A program made the translations under genes and the position numbers. Positions 34,991-45,224 of a stretch of DNA of 64,000 nt are shown piece after piece. This stretch comes from Crotalaria pallida. Lineage: Eukaryota > Streptophyta > Magnoliopsida > Fabales > Fabaceae. The notes beneath the pieces were generated by a model that was given only the letters and a program-made list of their open reading frames with translations, did not search any database and was not told where the DNA came from. The stretch covers positions 52,693,501 to 52,757,500 of the forward strand of contig CM075652.1 in the NCBI GenBank assembly GCA_037953625.1. Reading direction: 5' to 3'. The stretch's first letter is position 1. Each line of letters begins with the position of its first letter.

Positions 34991-36366
34991 TGTTAGGAAA
35001 TAGGATGCGACAAACGCAGCGGGAAAAAAAAATATTTCCTATTTCCATCCAGGATCCATGTGAAATCATGATTTGAGATAGGGAATAAAATTACCTTTTG
35101 CAGGGAAGAGGAGACCAACGAGTCTTATCACGAACGCTTCGTCAATCACGAGCACATCAATGTGTTGTGCCTCTATTGGTATCCACACGAACAAATTCCC
35201 AATTGGAGTCACGTCTCTCTTCTCAATGCTAGTAGAGAAGAGAGAGTCTGTGTATCACTCACTCTCTGATATGACGGCTAGGGTTCCCGTTTTGTGTCTC
35301 ACACATCTTATTTCTCTAAAGCTAATAATATTATATTTATAATATTATCAGACCAACTGGTTGGGCTTTTAGGAGATAAATTCGAATTCTATCTTATATG
35401 TAGAAGATAAAATCAAATTTATATCTTATACATAAAGATAATACGAATCATATCTTAATCATATCAGAAAGATTGCTACCCAAGTGACAGGAATGTCTGT
35501 GATTTGACTAAACCTTTTACTGTGACCAATGAACATGTGTAAGTTTAATCCCTTTGTCCAAATATCATAGTTACACTCATGGCACGGAACGTATCATCCA
35601 TGAATAGTGTAACCTATGGTTTCTTGATCCCTGAGTAGACACGTCTAAACAAGTCTCGTCAATATCTCATATTGACTGTCTTGAGTATGGCCATACATTT
35701 CAACGTCTCACTCAATCAAGGGGCCCAGAGATATAATTCCTATTAATAAGGAAGGACAAATCTCATCTACGTCACTCACATCCCTCTACATGATTTGTCA
35801 TATACCCGACTACAACCGTTATGATCACCTGGTTAAAGATGACGTTTGATTGCGTGAAAGCATATAATTCCTCATGTTGGGAACCGTAGCGACTTCAGGT
35901 CGAAGGACCATGTACACCATTGTCACTATGAGAATCGCTTATGACACTCACTTAATAACCCATGTAGCATTCTCATGGCGGGTCAATCCAGTACACAATT
36001 GTCCCAATGTATACTTACGTGAAGGCTTGATATCCCATATCCATGACCGGTGAGATACAGTCATCAGTCTGCCACATACTAGTCTCGATGTATTATAGTT
36101 GTCCTTATTAACTATTATACTCGACTAGGGAATCTTTAAGGATAATTATCAATCAATAAGATCTCACTATCAAGTCATGTACTTGATATTCTTATGACAT
36201 TGAACTTATAATCCTAAGGACTTTATTACATCTATTTTAATTAAACAATTAAAGCATAAATATAATAAATGAAATGCCTCATTATTATTAATAATAATAA
36301 TCCATAAACATGAAATAAGTACAAGTAAAAGAGAAAATACGATTGCCACTAGGACACTCTCCAACA
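34991..36366 (-). repeat. copia element M, 5' LTR
   Basis: TGTTAGGAAATAGG...CTCTCCAACA, 1376 bp. About 160 bp shorter than the P LTR: the segment corresponding to about 26064-26221 is missing at 35474. The fragmentary M 3' LTR still has that segment, so the loss happened after insertion. Confidence 0.9.
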
Positions 36367-36371
36367 ATTGA

Positions 36372-38065
36372 CCCTTTCAAATTAGAAAAGTTGGCGAGTA
36401 GGAGAGTAGGGTGGAAGTGGTGGAAGAATGTGTGTAATTTAAGGGTCGGGTTAGAGTTTGGGGAGAATGGTTTGATAAAAGTCATTCTAGAATCTTAAGT
36501 AGTGAAAATTCCTTAAAATTTCTGGAAGACTCTTGATTTGGTGGCCAGACCATTAAGGATATGTTTCCAACTCTGTTTTTATTTCAAATGCTGAAGACTT
36601 ATTTATAAAAAAGAATTATTTACATGGCAAATTTTGAAAGTAGATAGAACTTCATATGGCGGAGGGAACAATTTGATTAGGAGCTTGCTCAAATTGAGGA
36701 ATTAAATAATCTGATGTATCTTTATATAATATAGAGGACTCTTCTGTTGGAGTCATAGAAATGGTGGCATTTTTCAGTCAAAACTGCTTATGGCTCAAAT
36801 GTTCGATGGCTCAAATGTTCTCTGATTTGGAAGTGATATTTGGTCTGTTAATTACATTGAAGAAAAACTGGAAAATCAAGGTGTATGCAAAAGTTCATGC
36901 GCATTTATGTAGTAATTACTTTGGGATAGAATTTCTACTAAAATTAATATGATGAAGAGAAGAGTATTGGTGCACGTGGAATATGAGCTGTGTAATAATG
37001 CTCAAGAAGATTCATCTCAATTATCTTGTGAGTAACGAAGAGGGTGTGCAAAGAAATAATGCTTTGACTTCAAATACAATCATCCGTTCTAGATTATATA
37101 TGCTTCTGTTTGTAAGGCTTTCCTGCGTTTTTTGGGAATTTGGTTAGGAAAAAACAAAAGTCCAAGACGACAGTGATTTGGACAAAATTGGGTGAAAAAG
37201 TCTTCATTCCTCTATACTCATGGTCTCATCACGAAGTAAATAGCAGATAAGGCAATTTCCAATGACTTATTGTTATGCGATAAATGTTAATAACAGTCAA
37301 GGACAATTTTTTTAATCAATGTTATACTATATCTAGCAAATCCAATTTTACTCATGATCAATTGTATGTTGTTATCTCATGATATAAACACAGTTGTATT
37401 GACATGAAGTTTCCAAAACGTGCAGCATAGTTTTCAATAACTATTATCATTTATATGTACTGCATTGCTTATATTATTGTTTTATATTAATTTGTTCATA
37501 TCAATTATGTAACCTCTATATTAGTTCGCATATAAATTATTACATGTTAATTAGTAACTATATTGTTTAATTTAATTAGTGTAACATTTTAACTTTGAGC
37601 AATATTATTCAATATTTACTTTCTCAGGTTGCTAGAAAAGTTCGTTAAATTATTCGATATTATTCAATAATAACATAGGATATGGTGGAGAAGATAAAAA
37701 TTATATGGTTAAAAGGAAATACTAATATGCGGTGTATGTCCATATTTGAATGACAAACAAATGCAATTCAAAGCATGCTATCTTATTGCCTTTAGATTTG
37801 GGGAGTCTTAGTTTTGCGGTTTAGCTGCAAAATATTTTAGCACCATTGGTCACAGTTTATGTGGGGGTTGGTTGGTTTGTTGGGTAAGTGTTATCTTACA
37901 TGTAAAATTCATGTAGACACACAATTGTTGCATGTGCATCCCCTATCTTATACTTGGTGTTCTGTTCTATTTTTGTTTCTGTTAGAGTTTTGCATTTTGT
38001 ACTCTTTTCGTGAGGAGTATTATATTTCTTCACTTTTTGATTGATTTTTTTATCTTAAAAAAAAC
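36372..38065 (+). pseudogene. LINE, part 2 (RT C-terminus, zf-RVT, 3' end)
   Basis: After the copia complex the frames read WWKNVCNLRVG, LEFGENGLIKV, later KVYAKVHAHL and KINMMKRRVLVHVEYELCNN, which match the end of plant LINE ORF2. Frameshifts are frequent. 37260-37790 is AT-rich and not recognisable, perhaps another insertion. 37790-38065 (TTTTCGTGAGGAGTATTATA, then poly-A at 38057) resembles a plant LINE 3' end. Confidence 0.65.
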
Positions 38066-38361
38066 CCTGAATATTATTAAAATTTATATATATATATATA
38101 TGTATATATTTCAATTCTTGCAAAATTCTAAATTCAAAGTTATTGATGATATCAATTACTTCTTTTTCTATAAAGTCTACCTAGACTATCATGATTTTAA
38201 TTATATATTTTTTTAATGTTAAATTGAATGTATTTAATTTTTTTGAATTATTTGATTTTAAATAACAAATACAATGATTGATATATATCGTGTATTAAAC
38301 TAATCATAGTATTACAAAAATATTATTATTAAATAATAATATAATAAAAAATATTCATACA

Positions 38362-38390
38362 ACCCGTGCATTGCACGGGTTAAAAACTAG
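38362..38390 (+). mobile_element. Helitron 3' terminus
   Basis: ACCCGTGCA-t-TGCACGGGT is a perfect inverted repeat followed after 6 bases by CTAG and then T. Hairpin plus CTAGT is the diagnostic 3' end of plant Helitrons. The 5' TC end was not found, so the element size is unknown. The following TACTATTTATAAAACAACC looks like interrupted MITE sequence. Confidence 0.7.
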
Positions 38391-38399
38391 TACTATTTA

Positions 38400-39454
38400 T
38401 AAAACAACCTTTTTATAACTTCATCCCGCCTAACATTCAAGAAGCATATCCTTTCATTCTACTAACGGTAATATATTTAATTTGCCACACTAATTAATTG
38501 CCTACTCAAAATCCATCAATACTTTTTTTTATCAATAGCATTAACATAAACAAACTTCAAACAGACATACAAAATTTACTTTTACTCATTCAACAAAATA
38601 GAGATTGCAATTACAACATATTTTGCGCAGCACAAACCAACTTGGAAGAAAAACAAATTTCAACCATAACAACTGCATCTCAAATATTGTCTTCACATAA
38701 CTTACCGCAGCACAAACCAACTTCACTGTGACACATTACACACTGTCCCATCTTTGAAAATTTTGTCGGTTGTTCACCTCAAACTGCCACAATAGAGTCA
38801 TCACTTGACCCATAACCATCTCAATCACATATTACCTTCATTCCGAGCTAACATCGAATTAAGATTTTGCTCGCCGTAACCACCATAGAGTCATCACTTG
38901 ACCCATAACCATCTCAATCACAATTTTTCTGCCACATCAAACCACTAAACTTCAACCCCTCAACAAAACACCCAATGTCGCAGTCATTGCCATGGGGGAA
39001 GCCCCATTGCTCCCGAAATCCAAGACTTTGCAGTAGTGTTGTTGTAAACCCATCACTTAACCACATATAAGGTCAACCTTTAACCACCACATGCAGAATC
39101 CAAACCAACTCTATATCTACCCCTTTTATATACTTTGAAAGGGTATCCAAAAGCTCCTAATAACTAACTAACACCCGTTGGAAATGCTCAATGAATACAT
39201 AGAGAATGACAATAAAAAAAACTCAAAAAAGAAGAAAAAATAAATGGAATAAATAAAACTCAACAATCATGCTTAGAGCCATGAAAAAAGATGCTATGAA
39301 ATAATGCCAATGAAAAGCACTATCACAACCTTAAAATGATGAGCATAATTTAAGAAGATAGCGCTGGCACGAATTTTCAACACTTTTGACAGCAACTACT
39401 CCGCTCCTGAGTATAATTTTTTTTTTTAGTTTTTCTCTCTCATTAAAGAAAATA
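38400..39454. other. intergenic, short direct repeats
   Basis: No gene recognised. CGCAGCACAAACCAACTT occurs at about 38626 and 38707. ATAGAGTCATCACTTGACCC with the following 22 bases occurs at about 38793 and 38885. These could belong to an old non-coding element. Confidence 0.45.
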
Positions 39455-39921
39455 CTTCAGTACTATTTTTGTCTTTAAATATAAAACTTTTGACACTTTT
39501 ATTTTGTCCCTATTTATAAGATTCTATACCAATTTTCAATGATTATTAATTACTTTTTTTTTCACAAACACCTTTATTTATTTAACACTTTTTAGATTCC
39601 CAATAATATTAATAGAGTTAGTTTTGAAAATACATATAAAAAATTGGATTTTCTTAACATCAGCCCTTAAGGCTGAGGTTAAGAAGCTATAAAAAGTATT
39701 TTTGCATTGAAAAAATAAATGTTTAAGACTTTAAAACTTAGTGGGTTAGCTTTCCAAGACATTTTTTCCACTTTTTCACCTCTTATCCTCAGCCCTAAGG
39801 GCTGAGGTTAAGCAATCCCTAAAAAATTCATATTTCTAATAGTATAATTAATTAAATTATTCAACTTTCTTAAAGGACGTGAAATCTCTCAAATAGGTCC
39901 TATATATAGGGATAGAGGGAG
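39455..39921. repeat. Stowaway-like MITE interrupted by another element
   Basis: Left part with TTTAAATATAAAAC and TATTTATAAGATTC words and right end TATAGGGATAGAGGGAG followed by TA. The body is interrupted at 39646-39819. The left terminus is eroded. Confidence 0.6.
39646..39819. repeat. 174-bp MITE with self-palindromic ends and 9-bp target duplication
   Basis: Both ends contain the palindrome CAGCCC(T)TAAGG(G)CTGAGGTTAAG. The outer ends are GGATTTTCTTAAC and its complement GTTAAGCAATCC. TAAAAAATT flanks both sides (39637-39645 and 39820-39828). A 9-bp duplication points to a Mutator-type MITE. Confidence 0.7.
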
Positions 39922-40290
39922 TAATTAAACATGTTAGTGGCATTAAAAATGGAAAAATTTGATATACTTTTTTAAAATTACCTCATAATTATTATTAAGA
40001 CTCTAAAAAGTGTAGAATTAATAAGGATGTTTGTGTAAAAAAATAATTAAATACTATTAAAAATTTAAAATGATTTTACAAATAGGATCAAAATAAAAAT
40101 CACACAAAAATTTTATATATAGAACTGGAAAGACTATTATTATCCACTTGTATGTATTCATTAAATGATTTAGAACACCCAAAACCCATTAAAGAGCGTC
40201 GCGTAACTAAAGCCCGTCAACACACGGATTAAAAGTAGAGCAAAAAAAACAGTAACAACATAATTAATCAATTGAAAAACAACTAACTTA
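39922..40290. other. partial MITE plus intergenic DNA
   Basis: 39930-40135 follows the body and right end of the Stowaway family (AGAACTGGAAAGACTATTA) without a separate left terminus. The remainder shows nothing recognisable. Confidence 0.45.
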
Positions 40291-40584
40291 CTCCCTCAGT
40301 CCTTATTATATGTCACATTTTAGAAGGTTTTCTTGGTCCTTTTTATAAGTCACTTTATATTTCCTATACATCATTTATTGTTTTTTATCTTTTTTGCCCT
40401 TATTAAATGTTTTGGCTATGTATGTGTTTTTTGTTGTTCATTAATGAGTGTGAATTTTCTAAGAAAAGTTGAGAGGGTAAAATTATAATATTACAATATA
40501 TTCTCATAGAATTCATAAAAATAACCACTTTCCTTGGTATGTGTAATTCGGTTATGTATGCCCAATAATAAGGACCGGAAAGAG
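40291..40584. repeat. Stowaway-like MITE, ATATGTCAC subfamily
   Basis: CTCCCTCAGTCCTTATTATA at the left and TAATAAGGACCGGAAAGAG at the right, with TA on both sides (40289-40290 and 40585-40586). Confidence 0.8.
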
Positions 40585-40991
40585 TACTTATTAAGATTAA
40601 GATTTTAGGAGGGAAAAATGGTAGACTGCATATGCATTAGGAGAGAAATTAAGAAGTGGTAATCACTTCTCAAATTATATATTATATTGAATATTGATGA
40701 CTCTTATAATATAATATTTTATTTCATTTCATTTTTCAATGACAATGAATTACTTCTTCTCACAAATATCCCTATTTATTTAACACTTTTTAGATTCTCA
40801 ATATTATTAATCGAGATAGTTTTGAAAATACATATCAAATATTAACATTTCTAATATCATTAACTAAATTAATTAACTTTTTTAATGAACATAAAATCTA
40901 TAAAAATGACCTTATTATATAGGAATGGAGTGACTATATTTTTAATAAAAGACAAAGCAATAAGTGACAACTTCCTCCTTAAAAAAAATGC

Positions 40992-41495
40992 TTATTTATG
41001 CTTTTGGTCCTTAAAAGTTCAGCGTACTTTGGTTTTAGTCCCTATAAGTCATTTTGACCGGGACTTGTCCTTAATTTTTCAAATATTTTGGTTTTGATCC
41101 ACTTCGTTATGAAAAACTGTTATTTGCTGACGTGGCTAGCGGAACACCATATCAGCAGTCACGTAGTGTGAGAAGACGCCAAATAAATGATATGACATGA
41201 ATGATACAGATCCATGGACACAAAATGGTCCCATATGCAAAATGGTTTCATACGCAGAATTTTTGCGTTTATGGACCTGAATCATCCATTTCACAATACT
41301 TATTTGGCGTTATGCCATACCACGTAGCTGTGGGTGTGAGTTTCTGTTAACCACATCAACAAATAATTGATTTTTTCTAATAGATGAGACCAAAACCAAA
41401 ATGTTTGAAAAATTAAGGATCAGTCACAGTCAAAATAACTTTTAGGGACTAAAACCAAAACACGCTGAATTTTTAGGGACCAAAACCATAAATAA
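40992..41495. repeat. foldback element with ~100 bp inverted arms
   Basis: TTATTTATGCTTTTGGTCCT at the left is matched by the complement of GGGACCAAAACCATAAATAA at the right. The complementarity continues through 'agcgtactttggttttagtccct' and 'ccttaatttttcaaa'. The ~300-bp centre contains further short inverted words such as CATGGACACAAAATGG. Confidence 0.8.
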
Positions 41496-41532
41496 ATCGA
41501 AAGAAAAAGTGACAACTTCATAAGAGTTTTAC

Positions 41533-41780
41533 TTTTTGAACCCCGTTGTTTACTCACCGGCCCCCATTTTTTCCACCTTATACAAGGCGGTAGTGCGTTT
41601 TTCCTCCTTATACAAGGCGGTAGTGTAAATTATCAGTTTTTTCCGCCTCTTTCTAGGCGGAAAAATGGTAATTTTGCACGTCCGCTTCGTATAAGGCAGA
41701 AAAATATGATAATTTTACACTACCGCTTTGTATAAGGCGGAAAAAATGGGGGCCGGTAAGTAAACAACGGGGTTCAAAAA
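41533..41780. repeat. foldback element, nearly full palindrome
   Basis: Starts TTTTTGAACCCCGTTGTTTA and ends with its near complement TAAACAACGGGGTTCAAAAA. Inside, TTATACAAGGCGGTAGTG is repeated directly and then in inverted form. The centre AGGCGGAAAAATGG is also inverted. No coding. Confidence 0.85.
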
Positions 41781-41789
41781 TAAAGCTCC

Positions 41790-42962
41790 TTCCTAATTCC
41801 TACAGTGTGACGGAGAATGACACGGCGATTTGAACTGAAGGGGTACGAACGACAAATGAAAGAAGAAGTGGGCCCATGGACGGTGGAGAATTGTCTGCAT
41901 AATAGATCCCATTATTTTGATAAAAAAATGCAAAAAAAAATTTGTTTCATATCAAAGAAAAAATAAATAAAATATCTTAAAGATTATATAATGTATCGAT
42001 GATTGATAAGTAAATAAGGAAAACACATTTAAGATTTTTTTGGAAACAATATTGTAATATGTATTAATTGTAATGATATGAAAATTTGTATAATATCAAT
42101 TTGTAATTAATTAATATATCAGGTATATTATATTAAATAGATACTCTTTTATTTTCAGTGACTTTGTTGATTTTTATCAAAATTATGGGATGAAGGGAGG
42201 AGTAATTTGCTAAATCGTACATTTGTAAAGTAGAAGCTAACGTGAAAATATGGCCAAATCCGCGTTTGAAAAGCAGCACCAAACACAATAGTTTATCAAC
42301 ATATCATGCTATTTATACATGCATTATATTTGTCACAGTAATAATTCACAAAATTTTGTATCATTGGTATTAGAATTAGTATTTTTTTTAAAGTCCTCAA
42401 TAATTCATTTTAAATTATTATTCTTTGGCTGAAAATTATAAGTAGGGTAGAGAATGTTGTAAGCAACTCAAAATTAGTTGGAGGATTGGCTCATAAATTA
42501 GCTTGAATAATTTAATTCACGAATTAAATAAGTTTAATTTTAATTAGATATTGAGCACATCAAGTAAATGAGTAGAATTTGAGCCAAACATAGTTCAAAT
42601 TGTTAAATTAATAGTTCAAATATGTTAAATTCATTGTTCGATCTAAGCAATTTTGCAAATTCGAGAACTCATAATAAATTAATGATATTTCATGAATTTC
42701 AATTGAATCGAATTTGAAATGAAAAAATAGTTCATATTAAATTCGACTTAAAACTCAACTTAAATCAAGCTAAACAAAACTTAACTTGGACTAAACTCAT
42801 TTACATCCCTAGTCAGACAACACAATGATGTTGGCTGCGAGATTGCACTCACGAACATATTTTGCGAGATGTTTGAAAGAAAAGTGAGAAAGAAAAGTAT
42901 CCCTCCGTAAAATATTTCATAATATTCCTTAAACAAACATGCAACTATTTTCATGGTAGATG
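41790..42962. other. intergenic, no gene seen
   Basis: AT-rich, with no terminal repeats or open frame that can be interpreted. 42480-42760 has repeated 'ttgaattt/aattcga' words only. Confidence 0.4.
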
Positions 42963-42963
42963 C

Positions 42964-43438
42964 TGCCAGTGGCGGAGCTTGGAAAAAATTTAGGGGGTGC
43001 AAGTTTGATTTATAATATATATGTAAATAATTTGCTAGCTTGAAACTAAATAATACTGTGGCTGGATGGTAATTGATGTTATGCTATGGCCAATAGGTCA
43101 AGGGTTCAAGTCCTTCTCTATTCTTTTATACCCAATTTTTAACTTAATGGACTAAAAATATAATGAAAACCAAGAACTCGAACCCTCAACCTCAAGATTT
43201 CTGGTCTAAACATTTAACCACTACGCCTGCTAAGGAACTTGGCATAATATATACCATAAATATATATAAGGTAATAAAATTTGAGGTTAAAATCATGATG
43301 CCAGGAGGACTCGAACCCTCAACCTCAAGATTTCCGATCCAGCGCCTGCTAAGGAACTTGGCATAGTATATACCATAAATATATATAAGGTAATAAACTT
43401 TGAGGGGGAGCACCTGCTCCTTCTATCCTCCGCCACTG
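42964..43438. repeat. TIR element with CAGTGGCGGA ends and internal duplication
   Basis: Ends are CAGTGGCGGAGC and its complement TCCGCCACTG. Inside, a ~100-bp segment from CTCGAACCCTCAACCTCAAG to GGTAATAAA is duplicated (about 43178-43280 and 43310-43402). 43075-43125 has a B-box-like GGTTCAAGTCC, so part is tRNA-related. A target duplication was not clear. Confidence 0.65.
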
Positions 43439-43953
43439 CATCAATACTCTAGGCAGTTTACTTTAACTTGCATGGGCTGTTTCAGCATGGCAAAATGGCC
43501 ATCGATTTTTTATTGCAAATATTAACGACTGAGGTTAAAAGATTAAAAATTGGCAAATGACAAAATTGCCTTTATCTTATCCATGCACACAACCACAATC
43601 ATTCCACCGCCATAGTTTCCCTCTCCCATTCAAAGTAGTCGTTGTAACCACTTTGAACCAGGTTCCAACGTTAACGCAAAGAGGAGATAGGCTTGTACAA
43701 AAGGTGACGAGTTTGGCTATATCTCCGGGTCACTCGACCCTTCATCCTATTCATATTAAGGTTTTAGTATTTTTCATGCATAGATTTGCTTTTGTAGAAT
43801 TTTTTTTTTGGGTGATATGCTTTTGTATAAATTTTTATGTCATAAGAAAAATATTCGAAATTAGCATAGCTTCAAACATTCATATTTTTTTACTATATAA
43901 TTAATAATAATGTGATTGCCTTGTCTATTTAACATGGTTGTGCTAATGATATA

Positions 43954-44233
43954 CTCCATCTAGTCCTATTTATAAGTCGCATTCTAGAAGAATTATTTGT
44001 CTTATTTATTAGTCACTTTATATTCTCTAGGAGACATTTATTGATCTTTTTTCTTATTTGTCTTCTGTTCATTAATGTCAAACAATACGTTTGTGAAATT
44101 TCAAATGCAAGTTAAGATGCTAAAAATTATAATGTTAAAGTACATTTTTAAAGTTTCAAAAAATGTAACTGCCCTCCTCGGTCTACGCAATATAGAGTAG
44201 TTAAGTATACCTTATAATAAGGAATGAATGGAG
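43954..44233. repeat. Stowaway-like MITE, AAGTCGCA subfamily
   Basis: CTCCATCTAGTCCTATTTAT at the left and ATAAGGAATGAATGGAG at the right, with TA on both sides (43952-43953 and 44234-44235). Confidence 0.78.
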
Positions 44234-44235
44234 TA

Positions 44236-45224
44236 TTAGAATTCTACTTATGTGTGCGCTAAATCATAGTATAGTAGGTACTTGCTAGTGAAGTATTCAT
44301 CTTTGTCTCATTAAATAGTAAAGTTTTTTTTTTATGTTTTCACTTTTCAAGTTGTGCAGAATATTAAATCATATAGAGTGAGAATAAAGAGAAGAAGGCT
44401 TGATCCATTGTCATTACACAATCACTTAAGATTTAAAATTTATATATAAATTTAATCATTTATTTAAGGAATAAAAGAAACATTGTGATAAAGAACAAAT
44501 TGCATCTTATCAATTTTTTCCATATCGTCTCAATGATAAATACAAATTTTATAAATTTTATACTTATATTTTTGTCTCAGGTCAATCGTCTCTAGTTTGT
44601 CCCGTTCTAATTTGGACTAGTCCTTATCATGTCCTATCTCAATTAAGGATGGGATCGAGTCCAAAAAGTGATCCAATCAACATTTAGGAACTTATAAGGG
44701 ACACCTCCAACCCGTCCTACGCTCACCCCTAATATGTGGTAGAGATTCGAATGGCTATCCAATCCAATCAAAGTCCAATACTCACGACAATGGAAGGTTT
44801 GAAAATCACGACAATGTAGTAGGGTCTTACATGCTCGCCAACTTCTGCTTGGTTCGTCCCCAAAACCACATCGTACTGAGCGACTAATACCATTTGTAAC
44901 ATCCCTTACTAAGATCCAGGCTAACGAGGGCAGGTATTGATCGTCGATGCAAAAGACATGAACAAAGAGCGGCTCCTGACAGGCTTCGAGATGAGGTATA
45001 ATTGAATGAACCGTCAATACACCGGAATGAATGGGGGATCTTGAGACTGTGTAGGTATGAGACTACATAGTAAAGAAAGGGTTAAATGAATTGATTGATA
45101 TTACCCATATCAACAAGATGCATATTCTTTTTGGTAGCCTATCACTTAAGAACTCCACGGGTAAGTATAACGACCTAATTCCTAAATTAAATAATTATAT
45201 TTATGTACGTACTTAATTCATATG
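44236..45224. other. intergenic, possible unassigned LTR-type sequence
   Basis: 44580-45060 is less AT-rich than its surroundings and has a 124-codon minus-strand open frame (44643-45017) without any domain I recognise. It may be part of an unidentified repeat. Confidence 0.35.

Noticed and set aside
43557..43904. 115-codon open frame
   Set aside because: Hydrophobic low-complexity end, no domain, and no splice or promoter context.
44643..45017. 124-codon minus-strand open frame
   Set aside because: No domain, no family resemblance and no gene context. It probably belongs to an unidentified repeat.
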